36,172 bases of DNA from Chitinophagaceae bacterium (GCA_009693615.1 SHWX01000005.1:1-36172), one strand, 5' to 3'; positions 24,524 to 32,413 are shown, numbered from the stretch's first letter. The notes: generated by a model from the sequence alone, not told the origin. Made by a program: numbers and translations.

Positions 24524-25843
24524 ATGTTTAATAGTTTGAGTGAAAAATTAGAATCTGCGTTTAAGCACCTAAAAGGGCAGGCGAGAATTAATGAATTGAA
24601 TGTTGCCAATACCTTAAAAGATATTCGAAAGGCTTTATTGGATGCCGATGTCAATTTTAAAATTGCCAAAGAATTTACAGATAGTATTAAAGAGAAGGCC
24701 ATTGGTGCTAAAGTAATTAATGCTATTAGTCCTGGACAATTGATGGTCAAAATTGTGCAAGATGAATTAACGGCTTTGATGGGTACTGAAGCTTCTTTGA
24801 TGGATCTTTCTAAAAATCCCACTATTATTTTAGTAGCGGGTTTACAAGGTTCTGGTAAAACTACTTTTTCAGGTAAGTTGGCAAATTATTTAAAAGCGCA
24901 AAAAAAATCGCCCTTATTGGTGGCTGCAGATATTTATCGTCCTGCCGCGATGGATCAATTAACATTATTAGGAGAACAAATTGGAGTGGAGGTTTTTGTA
25001 GAAAGAGAGAATAAAAATGCAGTCTCAATTGCACAAAATGCATTGGTGTATGCTAAAGCCAATAATAAAAATGTAATTATTATTGATACCGCTGGGCGTT
25101 TAGCAGTAGATGAAGTGATGATGAATGAAGTGGCTGCTATTAAAAATGAAATTCAACCACAAGAAATATTATTCGTTGTAGACTCAATGACAGGACAGGA
25201 TGCAGTGAATACCGCTAAAGTATTTAACGATCGCTTAGATTTTACGGGAGTGGTATTAACAAAATTAGATGGAGATACTAGAGGGGGTGCGGCCTTATCT
25301 ATAAAGTATACAGTGAATAAGCCTATCAAGTTTATGAGCAGTGGTGAAAAGTTGGATACCCTTACTGTTTTTTACCCAGAGAGAATGGCCCAAAGAATTT
25401 TAGGCATGGGGGACATTACTTCTTTGGTAGAAAAAGCGCAGTCGCAATTCGATGAAGCAGAAGCAAAAAAATTAGAAAAAAGAATTCGAAAAAATCAATT
25501 TGATTTTGAAGATTTCTTAACGCAGATACAGCAGATAAAAAAAATGGGCAACTTAAAAGATTTAATGGGCATGATTCCAGGCATGGGCAAAAGTTTAAAA
25601 GATGTAGACATTAAAGATGATGCCTTTAAGGGAGTTGAAGCCATTATACAATCGATGACCGTTTTGGAAAGAAGAAATCCAGACTTACTTTCAACAAGTC
25701 GCAAACAAAGAATTGCCAAAGGAGCTGGAAAGGATATTGGAGAAATAAATGCTTTTATGAAGCAGTTCGACCAAATGAAGCAGATGATGAAGCAAATGTC
25801 TAGCGGGGCAATGCCAGGTAAAATGCCTGGTTTGAGGCGTTAA
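24524..25843 (+). CDS. ffh: Signal recognition particle protein Ffh
   Basis: Ffh is the SRP54 GTPase that binds 4.5S RNA and signal sequences to target ribosomes to the membrane. The 439-residue protein has the N-domain (FNSLSEKLESAFKHLKGQA), and a G-domain with P-loop GLQGSGKTTFSGKLA near residue 105, DTAGRLAVDE and TKLDGDTRGGAALS. A methionine-rich M-domain follows, with FLTQIQQIKKMGNLKDLMGMIPGM and the RNA-binding helix RKQRIAKGAGKDIGE, ending in a Met-rich tail (KQMMKQMSSGAMPGKMPGLRR). Everything expected is present. The rpsP gene follows on the same strand with its own promoter. Confidence 0.98.
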   Translation: MFNSLSEKLESAFKHLKGQARINELNVANTLKDIRKALLDADVNFKIAKEFTDSIKEKAIGAKVINAISPGQLMVKIVQDELTALMGTEASLMDLSKNPTIILVAGLQGSGKTTFSGKLANYLKAQKKSPLLVAADIYRPAAMDQLTLLGEQIGVEVFVERENKNAVSIAQNALVYAKANNKNVIIIDTAGRLAVDEVMMNEVAAIKNEIQPQEILFVVDSMTGQDAVNTAKVFNDRLDFTGVVLTKLDGDTRGGAALSIKYTVNKPIKFMSSGEKLDTLTVFYPERMAQRILGMGDITSLVEKAQSQFDEAEAKKLEKRIRKNQFDFEDFLTQIQQIKKMGNLKDLMGMIPGMGKSLKDVDIKDDAFKGVEAIIQSMTVLERRNPDLLSTSRKQRIAKGAGKDIGEINAFMKQFDQMKQMMKQMSSGAMPGKMPGLRR

Positions 25844-25898
25844 TTCTAAGCTAACTCATTGATAATCACATAATAGTATTTTTTAAATCTATTTTTTC

Positions 25899-25929
25899 TT
25901 TGTTTATTGCCTGCTTTTTATTATCTTTG
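25899..25929 (+). promoter_or_regulatory. Promoter of rpsP (Bacteroidota type)
   Basis: TTTG (25899-25902), 19 nt, then TATCTTTG (25922-25929). Both halves and the spacing match the Bacteroidota sigma-ABfr consensus. This is the best promoter in the window and gives a leader of about 40 nt before the rpsP ATG at 25976. It also shows that the track start at 25907 lies inside the promoter and cannot be the real start. Confidence 0.75.
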
Positions 25930-25975
25930 CAGCCGATTAACCCTATTTAATAACGCCTATAAATTTCTATTTAAC

Positions 25976-26521
25976 ATGGCAGTAAAGATGAGACTACAAC
26001 GTCACGGTAGTAAAAAAAGGCCTTTCTACTTTATAGTAGTGGCTGACGGACGTGCACCAAGAGATGGTAAATTCATCCAAAAAATCGGTACTTACAACCC
26101 ATTAACAGTTCCTGCAACAATCCAATTGGATCGTCAAAAGGCATTGGAGTGGTTAAACAAAGGTGCTCAACCTACAGACACCGTTCACAGAATTTTATCT
26201 TTCAAAGGAGTTCTTTATTTGAAGCATTTACTTCGTGGAGTAAAATTAGGTTTGTTTGATGATGCAACCGCAATGGAGAAATTCCAAACATGGTATGCAG
26301 CACATGAAACAAAAATTGCAAGCACAAACGATACACACAAAAAAGCAGAAGCTGCTAAAAAAATGTATGTACCTGTTGCTAAAAAAGTAGCAGAACCAAT
26401 TGCGGAAGCTGCACCAGTAGAAGAAGTGGCTGCACCAGTTGAAGAAGCTGCACCAGTAGCTGAAGCCTCTGGTGAAGTCTCAGTTGAAGCCTCAGTTGAA
26501 GAGACGCCTGCTGCAGAATAA
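25976..26521 (+). CDS. rpsP: 30S ribosomal protein S16 with extended Ala/Glu-rich tail
   Basis: S16 is a small-subunit assembly protein. The canonical N-terminus is [21 protein letters not shown] at residue 24 of the track ORF, so the start is 25976; the track start is inside the promoter. The conserved core follows ([19 protein letters not shown], then [16 protein letters not shown]). E. coli S16 has about 82 residues; this one has 181. The extra part is a helical KTWYAAHET-like segment and a low-complexity acidic tail built of APVEE-type units. I recall similar tails in other Bacteroidota. It is followed by a strong terminator and then rimM. Confidence 0.97.
   Translation: MAVKMRLQRHGSKKRPFYFIVVADGRAPRDGKFIQKIGTYNPLTVPATIQLDRQKALEWLNKGAQPTDTVHRILSFKGVLYLKHLLRGVKLGLFDDATAMEKFQTWYAAHETKIASTNDTHKKAEAAKKMYVPVAKKVAEPIAEAAPVEEVAAPVEEAAPVAEASGEVSVEASVEETPAAE
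26408..26464 (+). repeat. Three degenerate tandem repeats in the rpsP tail
   Basis: Three in-frame units start GCTGCACCAGTxG (21, 18 and 18 nt) and encode [13 protein letters not shown] and AAPVAE. Further shorter repeats (TCAGTTGAAGCC type) follow to about 26510. The units could expand or shrink by slippage without shifting the frame. Confidence 0.6.
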
Positions 26522-26549
26522 TTTTAAAATTAATCTAGCTTTATAAAAG

Positions 26550-26586
26550 CCCCTAGTTCCTATCAACGGAATTGGGGGTTTTTTTT
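26550..26586 (+). terminator. Rho-independent terminator after rpsP
   Basis: An 11-bp stem (CCCCTAGTTCC with GGAATTGGGGG, two G-U pairs) closes a 7-nt loop and is followed by eight T residues. It begins 28 bases after the rpsP stop and separates rpsP from rimM, 38 bases further on. Confidence 0.85.
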
Positions 26587-26623
26587 GAAAATGATTTTGT
26601 CGATAAAAGAATTAAATTAGCAA

Positions 26624-27166
26624 ATGAGTCAGTACATACATATAGGTAAAATAGTAGCGCCCCATGGCATTACGGGTCATGTTATTATTGAGCATGCGCT
26701 AGGCAAATCTATTAGCTTTAAAGGGATTGATGCCCTATTCGTTGAAAAAAATGCAGCTAGTTTTATTCCTTATTTTATTCAAAGCGCTTCAGCTAAAACA
26801 GATACCATTACTCATTTACAATTGGAAGGCATTAATAGTAGAGAAGCCACTGCGCTAGTCTTGGGTAAAAAAGTATGGTTACCTCATGATGAATTTCAAA
26901 AATTAGTGGATAAGCAGTCGCCCTTGGCCTTATTAGGCTATACAGTAGTGGAAGCAGGAAAAGCTATTGGGGTTATTCAAGAAGTGATAGAACAACCGCA
27001 TCAATTAATGGTTACTATATTATACCAAGGCCAAGAAGCCTATATTCCTTTGCACGAAGAAAGTTTAAAAGCAGTGAACCATAAGGCTAAAACCATTAGC
27101 GTTGAACTACCCGATGGTTTATTGGATTTATATACTCTGCCTCCCACGGAACCCTCTGAAAAATAG
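26624..27166 (+). CDS. rimM: Ribosome maturation factor RimM
   Basis: RimM binds S19 and helps maturation of the 30S head. The 180-residue protein has the N-terminal RimM domain (YIHIGKIVAPHGITGHVIIE, then LQLEGINSREATALVLGKKVWL) and a C-terminal PRC-barrel (LLGYTVVEAGKAIGVIQEV, AYIPLHEESLKAVN, and IxVELPDGLLDLY near the end). Length is normal. It follows rpsP, the usual partner, but with a strong terminator in between, so it needs read-through or its own promoter; a weak TAAATTAG lies 3 nt before the ATG. The next gene is convergent, with 12 bases between the stops. Confidence 0.95.
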   Translation: MSQYIHIGKIVAPHGITGHVIIEHALGKSISFKGIDALFVEKNAASFIPYFIQSASAKTDTITHLQLEGINSREATALVLGKKVWLPHDEFQKLVDKQSPLALLGYTVVEAGKAIGVIQEVIEQPHQLMVTILYQGQEAYIPLHEESLKAVNHKAKTISVELPDGLLDLYTLPPTEPSEK

Positions 27167-27178
27167 GTAAAGACGCAA

Positions 27179-27892
27179 TTATTTCTCTTTATTCCATTTA
27201 TCCAACTGCTGTAAAGTAGCGATTAAATCTTTAGGTAATGGAGCTTCTAAATGAAGCTCCTTTTCTTTATAAGTAAATGTCAAACTATGCGCATGTAAAG
27301 CCTGTCTAGCAAGCAGCGGTCTTTCTTCTTCCTCAGTCTTACTTAGTTTAAAATTTTTCTTTTTAATAGAAGACAATAATAATTTCTCTCCATCACCATA
27401 GACATCATCGGCTACAATAGGATGTCCTATTTGTTTGGCATGCACACGTATTTGATGTGTTCTTCCAGTATGAATTTGAAAAGAAACCCATGCAAATCGT
27501 TTGTAATTTTCTATCACTTGGTAAGTAGTTAAAGCAATTTTTCCTTTGACATGTACTACCATGGTACCCTTTTTTACAGGATGCTCCATAATAGGCTCAT
27601 CAATACTTCCTTCTGCAGGCGGTCTTCCCAAGACTAAGCCTAGGTATTTTTTTTCAATAGTTCTTCCTTCAAATAATTCACTTAGTAATTTATGTGCCTC
27701 CGCATTTTTTGCAAATACAATTAAGCCACTAGTATGTTGGTCTAAGCGGTGTACAGTAAATATTTCTCCGTACTTTTCTATTAATAAAGATTTTAAAGAA
27801 ACGTCTTTGCCAAATCGATCGGGAATACTTAATAAACCAGCGGGTTTATTCAATACAATCATATCCTCATCTTCAAATAATATAGATAACAT
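27179..27892 (-). CDS. RluA-family pseudouridine synthase
   Basis: This 237-residue enzyme converts uridine to pseudouridine in rRNA or tRNA. It shows EDEDMIVLNKPAGLLSIPDR at the N-terminus, the catalytic-Asp motif FTVHRLDQHTSGLIVFAKN, then TYQVIENYKRFAWVSFQI, HTGRTHQIRVHAKQIGHPIVADDVYG and a final hydrophobic strand. There is no S4 domain, unlike RluC/RluD, so it resembles RluA itself or TruC. The target base is not decided. It is 7 bases downstream of the RsuA/RluB-like gene and probably the last gene of the rlmN operon. Confidence 0.92.
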   Translation of the reverse strand: MLSILFEDEDMIVLNKPAGLLSIPDRFGKDVSLKSLLIEKYGEIFTVHRLDQHTSGLIVFAKNAEAHKLLSELFEGRTIEKKYLGLVLGRPPAEGSIDEPIMEHPVKKGTMVVHVKGKIALTTYQVIENYKRFAWVSFQIHTGRTHQIRVHAKQIGHPIVADDVYGDGEKLLLSSIKKKNFKLSKTEEEERPLLARQALHAHSLTFTYKEKELHLEAPLPKDLIATLQQLDKWNKEK

Positions 27893-27899
27893 GTAATAT

Positions 27900-29027
27900 T
27901 TATTTGGAAGATTTTCTGGTAAATGATTTATTTAAAAACTTAAGTAATCTTACTTCTTTCTCTGCTAAAAAACGCCATTTACCACGGTCTACATTTTTCT
28001 TCGTAAGGTTCGCAAACATGACTCTATCTAAATGTCTTACATCGTAGCCTAAATGTTCAAAAATACGACGCACAATACGATTGCGGCCACTATGAATTTC
28101 AATACCAATTACATTTTTAGAAGTATTCGATAAATAACTTACTGCATCGGCAGCAATAAATCCGTCCTCTAATTCAACACCTGCCGCAATAGACTCCATA
28201 TCGGCCTTGGTCACAGGTTTATCTAAAGTAACTTCGTATATTTTTTTAATCTCGTAAGAAGGGTGTGTTAATTTTTGTGCTAAGTCGCCATCGTTGGTTA
28301 AAATTAAAACACCTGTTGTATTTCTATCTAAACGACCCACTGGAAACATTCTTTGTGTGGTGGCGTTTTTAATAATATCTAAAACAGTTTTTCTACCTTC
28401 TGGGTCATTTGCTGTGCAGATATAATCTTTTGGTTTATTTAGTAAAATATAAACAGGAGTTACTTGTAATTGTAAAACTTTACCTTTTAATCTTACTACA
28501 TCTTTGTACTTCACTTTATACCCAGGCTCTAAAACAGTATCTCCATTTACCGCAACATGTCCAGCTTTCACTAATTCTGCGGCTTCTCTTCTACCCGATA
28601 TACCAGCGTGTGCAATGTATTTATTCAAAGGCATTTGTTCAAAGGGAGTATCGTCAGCGGCGCTCACCTTACCAATAGAGGCTGTTCTTTTTTCATCCGC
28701 CTTGTCCATGGAAGCAGGGGTTCTTTTATTAGTGAACTTAGATTTAGCAGGAAAGGGGCTAGCCAATTCACCATATTTAGGGGCCTCTCCTTTTTTTACA
28801 TAAGAAGTAGCTGTTCTTTTAGAAGCGGGGGGAATTCTTTTATTATTGCCTAAGGGTTCAACAGGAATGCCTCTTTCTTTGTCTTTTTTTCTTTGACGCA
28901 TGGCTTCTCCAGCCGCCCTCATTTCAACTTTGGCTTTCTTTTTTTCTTGTCTATATTCTTCTTTAACAGCGCTTCCTTTTTTCTTATTAGAAAACTTGTC
29001 AAAGTTGTCAGATCTTTTTTGATTCAT
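27900..29027 (-). CDS. RsuA/RluB-family pseudouridine synthase with long basic N-terminal extension
   Basis: This 375-residue protein modifies rRNA uridine. The first 130 residues are Lys/Arg-rich and low-complexity (for example VKEEYRQEKKKAKVEMRAAG), probably disordered and RNA-binding. An S4 domain follows (MPLNKYIAHAGISGRREAAELVKAGHVAVNG). The catalytic domain has VYILLNKPKDYICTANDPEG, the catalytic Asp in PVGRLDRNTTGVLILTNDGD, and HSGRNRIVRRIFEHLGYDVRHLDR. RluB (23S U2605) is the closest functional guess; RluE/RluF are alternatives. It starts 11 bases after rlmN. Similar basic extensions are common in Bacteroidota homologues. Confidence 0.92.
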   Translation of the reverse strand: MNQKRSDNFDKFSNKKKGSAVKEEYRQEKKKAKVEMRAAGEAMRQRKKDKERGIPVEPLGNNKRIPPASKRTATSYVKKGEAPKYGELASPFPAKSKFTNKRTPASMDKADEKRTASIGKVSAADDTPFEQMPLNKYIAHAGISGRREAAELVKAGHVAVNGDTVLEPGYKVKYKDVVRLKGKVLQLQVTPVYILLNKPKDYICTANDPEGRKTVLDIIKNATTQRMFPVGRLDRNTTGVLILTNDGDLAQKLTHPSYEIKKIYEVTLDKPVTKADMESIAAGVELEDGFIAADAVSYLSNTSKNVIGIEIHSGRNRIVRRIFEHLGYDVRHLDRVMFANLTKKNVDRGKWRFLAEKEVRLLKFLNKSFTRKSSK

Positions 29028-29038
29028 GGATCCCTTTA

Positions 29039-30088
29039 TTAAAAATTATCTTTATTGGCTAATTGACCACAGGCGGCGTCGATATCCTTACCTCTGCTAT
29101 GTCTTACGCGCACATTCACTCTATTTTTTTGTAAAATTTCTACAAATCTTTCAAAGCCTTCTTCATCTGGTTTGTCAAAAGGAAAAATATCCACTGGGTT
29201 GTATTCAATAACGTTGATTAAATCGGCTGGTACTTGTCTATAAATTTTTGTCAATTCTTCTGCATCTTTTTCAGAGTCGTTGAAGTCTTTAAATAAGATA
29301 TATTCAAAAGAAACCTCACTGCCTGTCTTTTTATAAAAGTAATTAAGTGCTTCAATAATGGATTTAATATTATTGCTTTCGTTTATCGGCATAATTTCAT
29401 TACGCTTTTTATCGTTGGCTGCATGTAAGGAAACAGCCAATTTAAATTTCACATTATCGTCGCCTAATTGTCTAATTTGTTTTACCAGACCTGCAGTGGA
29501 GACTGTAATTCTTTTAGCGCTCATACCTAGTCCATCAGGAGAAGTAATTTTTTCAATGGCCTTTAAAACATTATGATAATTCATTAAAGGCTCACCCATA
29601 CCCATGAAAACAATATTACTTAAATGTTTTTCATAAGTGGCTTCGCTTTGTTGTAGTATGTAAACGACTTGATCATAAATTTCATCAAAGCTTAAATTTC
29701 TTTTACGCTCCATAGTACCCGTTGCACAAAATTTACAACTAAGACTACATCCAATTTGAGAAGAAACGCAGGCGGTCTTTCTTAAAGTAGTCGGAATTAA
29801 AACCCCTTCAATCATATGACCGTCAAAAGTTTTAAAACGCGTTTTTAAAGTACCATCTTCACTTTGTTGGGTGGTATTAATTTGTAAAGCAGGTAGTTGA
29901 AATTCATTTTCTAATAAGGAGCGTAGGTCCTTACTTAAGTTGGTCATTTCATCGAAGCTATGGGCATGTTTTTGCCATAACCATTCAACAATTTGTTTTA
30001 CTCTGAAAGGCTTTTCGCCTATTTTTGATATAAATCGCTCAATTTCAGCGACTTCTACATGTCTAATGTTAGGTCTTGTCTTCTCCAT
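29039..30088 (-). CDS. rlmN: Dual-specificity 23S rRNA/tRNA adenine-C2 methyltransferase RlmN
   Basis: RlmN is a radical-SAM enzyme that methylates A2503 of 23S rRNA and A37 of some tRNAs. The 349-residue protein has the N-terminal helical domain (EKPFRVKQIVEWLWQKHAHSFDEMTNLSKDLR) and the radical-SAM CxxxCxxC motif in GCSLSCKFCATGTMERKRN. It also shows VFMGMGEPLMNY, KRITVSTAGLV, LAVSLHAAND, and the C-terminal VRVRHSRGKDIDAACGQLA with the conserved methyl-carrier Cys. The start is supported by a perfect -7 box 4 nt upstream. It is the first gene of a three-gene RNA-modification operon and is divergent from the small secreted protein gene. Confidence 0.97.
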   Translation of the reverse strand: MEKTRPNIRHVEVAEIERFISKIGEKPFRVKQIVEWLWQKHAHSFDEMTNLSKDLRSLLENEFQLPALQINTTQQSEDGTLKTRFKTFDGHMIEGVLIPTTLRKTACVSSQIGCSLSCKFCATGTMERKRNLSFDEIYDQVVYILQQSEATYEKHLSNIVFMGMGEPLMNYHNVLKAIEKITSPDGLGMSAKRITVSTAGLVKQIRQLGDDNVKFKLAVSLHAANDKKRNEIMPINESNNIKSIIEALNYFYKKTGSEVSFEYILFKDFNDSEKDAEELTKIYRQVPADLINVIEYNPVDIFPFDKPDEEGFERFVEILQKNRVNVRVRHSRGKDIDAACGQLANKDNF

Positions 30089-30092
30089 AATG

Positions 30093-30100
30093 CAAAGATA
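30093..30100 (-). promoter_or_regulatory. -7 box directly before rlmN
   Basis: TATCTTTG on the minus strand, a perfect TAnnTTTG, is followed by CATT and the ATG. No TTTG is seen about 19 nt upstream. The 4-nt distance suggests a leaderless rlmN mRNA. Confidence 0.5.
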
Positions 30101-30179
30101 CTTGATCGGATTTGTATACTTTTAAATCTTTTTTTAGCCTCTTTTTAGCACGCAGAATAATTAATATAAATTTATTATC

Positions 30180-30210
30180 AAATAGGCTACGTTTTACCTA
30201 TTTTCGAAAA
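30180..30210 (+). promoter_or_regulatory. Inverted repeat and palindrome upstream of the small secreted protein gene
   Basis: AAATAGG (30180-30186) and CCTATTT (30197-30203) form a 7-bp inverted repeat with a 10-nt spacer. TTTTCGAAAA (30201-30210) is a perfect palindrome. A weak -7 candidate TATTTTCG (30199-30206) overlaps both. It may be an operator or chance in AT-rich DNA. Confidence 0.25.
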
Positions 30211-30238
30211 TCAATTTGAAACAAATAAATAATAAATC

Positions 30239-30649
30239 ATGAAAAAAATCTTCTTAATGGCATTCATCCTAATGGGGGTATTTGCTAGCGTAAATGCACA
30301 AACAAGTAATTTGAAAGACTATTTAGGTAAATATGTATTTCCAGAAGGAAGTCCAGTGACAGAAGTAACCATCACTGCAGAAGACACAGTATTAACAATT
30401 AATTCTGCGATGGGTTCTACACCTTTAGAAAAGAAAGGAGTTGATACTTTTTATTTAGCTGCTTATGATGCGCCTATTATTTTTAAAAGAGGGGCAGATA
30501 ATGCAGTAGAAACTTTAACCATTATTGTGCAAGGAATGGAGTTAACAGCTAAAAGAGAAGCTGCTAGTTCAGCCTCTCCTAATGGAAGTGCTTATGCTAT
30601 GAAAGAACAAGATTTTTATGATAAAGTTTGGGCGAATAAAACCCGCTAG
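30239..30649 (+). CDS. Small secreted protein, unknown function (DUF3471-like pattern)
   Basis: This 136-residue protein starts with a signal peptide (MKKIFLMAFILMGVFASVNAQ). The mature part is a compact beta-rich domain with LKDYLGKYVFPEGSPVTEV, a central ADNAVETLTIIVQGMELTAKRE strand pair, and a Ser/Ala/Gly linker to a C-terminal KEQDFYDKVW helix. The YLGKY ... LTI ... G pattern recalls the small DUF3471-like domain found in secreted hydrolases, but I cannot confirm it. The location is probably the periplasm. It is convergent with hisS, and the two genes share a CTAG that supplies both stop codons. Function unknown. Confidence 0.75.
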   Translation: MKKIFLMAFILMGVFASVNAQTSNLKDYLGKYVFPEGSPVTEVTITAEDTVLTINSAMGSTPLEKKGVDTFYLAAYDAPIIFKRGADNAVETLTIIVQGMELTAKREAASSASPNGSAYAMKEQDFYDKVWANKTR

Positions 30650-32013
30650 AATTCAAAATTAGAAAGGTCCGATAAAGAAACAGTGGTTTGTTTGCCTGTA
30701 ATAATATTTTTTACAGTGCATTCATTTTTAGCTAATTCTTCGGTGCCCATTATTATAACGTTAGGAATTCCTTTTTTCTCGGCGTATTTAAATTGCTTGT
30801 CGAATTTGCTTTTTTCAGGGTAAATTTCACAAGCAATTTTTTTATCTCTTAATTGCATCATTTGCAAGTAAGCTGCTTTAGTTTCCTGCTCCCCTAAATT
30901 AAAAAATAAAACTTGAGTAGTATGATCAATGGTGGTTGGAAATAAATTTTTCTCTTCCATTACATCGTAAATTCTATCTACACCAAAGCTAATGCCTACT
31001 CCTGCAATATTAGGTACGCCAAACAAGCTTGTTAAATCGTTATAGCGCCCGCCACCACCAATACTTCCCATTTGAGCGTCTATGGCTTTTACTTCAAAAA
31101 TAATACCTGTATAATAATTCAAGCCTCTTGCTAAAGTAAAATCGGCCACCAAATGCTTGCCCATTAAGGTTTGTACGTGGTAGTCTAATACATAATTTAT
31201 TTCTTCTATACCTTTTAGTCCTACTTCATTATTGCCTAATAAAATGCTTAATTGTTTTATTTTTTCTGTATTACTTCCTTCAATCGTTAAATACTGTTGA
31301 ATAATTTTTTGTTGGGCTTCAGTAAAATTTTTGATCTGTAATTCTTCTTTTACTTTATCCCAACCAATTTTATCTAGCTTGTCAATGGCAATAGTTAAAT
31401 CAATGAGTTTATCTTCTCCTCCACAAATTTGTGCAAGGGCTAGTAAAATTTTTCTATTGTTTATTTTTAATTCTACGGGTAAATTTAATTTTTGAAAGGC
31501 AGTTAAATATACCGCTACTAAATCCACTTCATTTAATAAACTTTCACTGCCTACCACATCTGCATCACATTGATAAAATTCACGGTATCTTCCTTTCTGG
31601 GGACGATCGGCACGCCATACAGGTTGGATTTGATATCTTTTAAAAGGGAAGTTAAGCGAGCCATGGTTCATGGCTACATATCTAGCAAAGGGAATGGTTA
31701 AATCATATCTTAGAGCACGTTCAGTAATGGCCGTACTATTTTTACCTTCGAGTAATTTTTCAACACCTTCTAATGTTTGTTCTTTTTTCTGAGGATTGTC
31801 TAAGCCGTTATTTAAAATTTTAAATATAAGTTTATCGCCTTCCTCGCCATACTTACCCATTAAGGTTTCCAGGTTCTCCATAGCAGGGGTTTCCAATGGC
31901 TGAAACCCATAGGTTTCAAACACAGATTGGATTGTCTTAAATATAAACTGACGCTTTTGAACCGTAGCCGCATTAAAATCTCTGGTACCTTGTGGCAAAG
32001 AAGGTTTGCTCAT
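30646..32013 (-). CDS. hisS: Histidyl-tRNA synthetase
   Basis: HisRS charges tRNA-His. The 455-residue class II synthetase has LPQGTRDFNAATVQKRQF at the N-terminus, motif 1 around ETYGFQPLETPAMEN, RYDLTIPFARYVAMN, and motif 2 with KRYQIQPVWRADRPQKGRYREFYQCD. The histidine motifs ARGLNYYTGIIFEV and GGGGRYNDLTSLFG come next, then motif 3 GVGISFGVDRIYDV. The C-terminal anticodon-binding domain (VLFFNLGEQETKAAY, EIYPEKSKFDKQFKYAEKKGIP) is complete. Length is normal. It is divergent from the small membrane protein gene, and a CAAATTTG sits 5 nt before the ATG. Confidence 0.98.
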   Translation of the reverse strand: MSKPSLPQGTRDFNAATVQKRQFIFKTIQSVFETYGFQPLETPAMENLETLMGKYGEEGDKLIFKILNNGLDNPQKKEQTLEGVEKLLEGKNSTAITERALRYDLTIPFARYVAMNHGSLNFPFKRYQIQPVWRADRPQKGRYREFYQCDADVVGSESLLNEVDLVAVYLTAFQKLNLPVELKINNRKILLALAQICGGEDKLIDLTIAIDKLDKIGWDKVKEELQIKNFTEAQQKIIQQYLTIEGSNTEKIKQLSILLGNNEVGLKGIEEINYVLDYHVQTLMGKHLVADFTLARGLNYYTGIIFEVKAIDAQMGSIGGGGRYNDLTSLFGVPNIAGVGISFGVDRIYDVMEEKNLFPTTIDHTTQVLFFNLGEQETKAAYLQMMQLRDKKIACEIYPEKSKFDKQFKYAEKKGIPNVIIMGTEELAKNECTVKNIITGKQTTVSLSDLSNFEF

Positions 32014-32018
32014 AGTTT

Positions 32019-32026
32019 CAAATTTG
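32019..32026 (-). promoter_or_regulatory. Weak -7-like box before hisS
   Basis: CAAATTTG, a palindrome, matches TAnnTTTG with one mismatch and ends 5 nt before the hisS ATG. TATCTTTA lies a little further upstream on the same strand. One of them could serve hisS; the evidence is thin. Confidence 0.2.
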
Positions 32027-32096
32027 TAAGTAAAGATAAATTTTTTAAATTCATCGGCTATTAATTGTTTAAATTGCTTCTTTAAAACCCGATTTT

Positions 32097-32369
32097 ATGG
32101 AAAATCAAGACCCTAGCCAACAACCCTATGAACCCAGGCCCAATGCGCCTCGTGAAAAATCGGAGCGTACTTACCGAGTATTTAGAAGTATTTATGATTT
32201 TACCATGGCAACCCTTATTTTAGGCTGTGGAGTATTAATGTTGGGCGCCAAATGGTTCCATTTAGATATGATCATTAATGCAGGTGCCGACTTTAGATAT
32301 ATTTTTGGAGGTCTTTGTTTATTGTATGGTGGTTTTAGATTGTACAGAGGTATTAATCAAATGTATTAG
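32097..32369 (+). CDS. Small membrane protein, unknown function
   Basis: This 90-residue protein has a hydrophilic Pro/Gln-rich N-terminus (ENQDPSQQPYEPRPNAPRE), then two hydrophobic segments: FTMATLILGCGVLMLGA near residues 35-50 and FRYIFGGLCLLYGGFRLY near 66-83. It is thus a two-helix inner-membrane protein with the termini probably in the cytoplasm. I recognise no family. It lies 44 bases before the PstS-like lipoprotein gene on the same strand, and I recall similar small proteins near PstS/TPR genes in Chitinophagaceae, so an operon is likely. Codon use resembles that of the neighbours. Confidence 0.75.
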   Translation: MENQDPSQQPYEPRPNAPREKSERTYRVFRSIYDFTMATLILGCGVLMLGAKWFHLDMIINAGADFRYIFGGLCLLYGGFRLYRGINQMY

Positions 32370-32413
32370 CCCTTTTCCTGTCCCTATTTTTTATTGACTA
32401 TTAAATTTAGCAC

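Noticed and set aside
24418-24822. Minus-strand ORF of 134 residues over the start of ffh
   Set aside because: It is antisense to the conserved Ffh N-domain and its promoter; no family is recognised.
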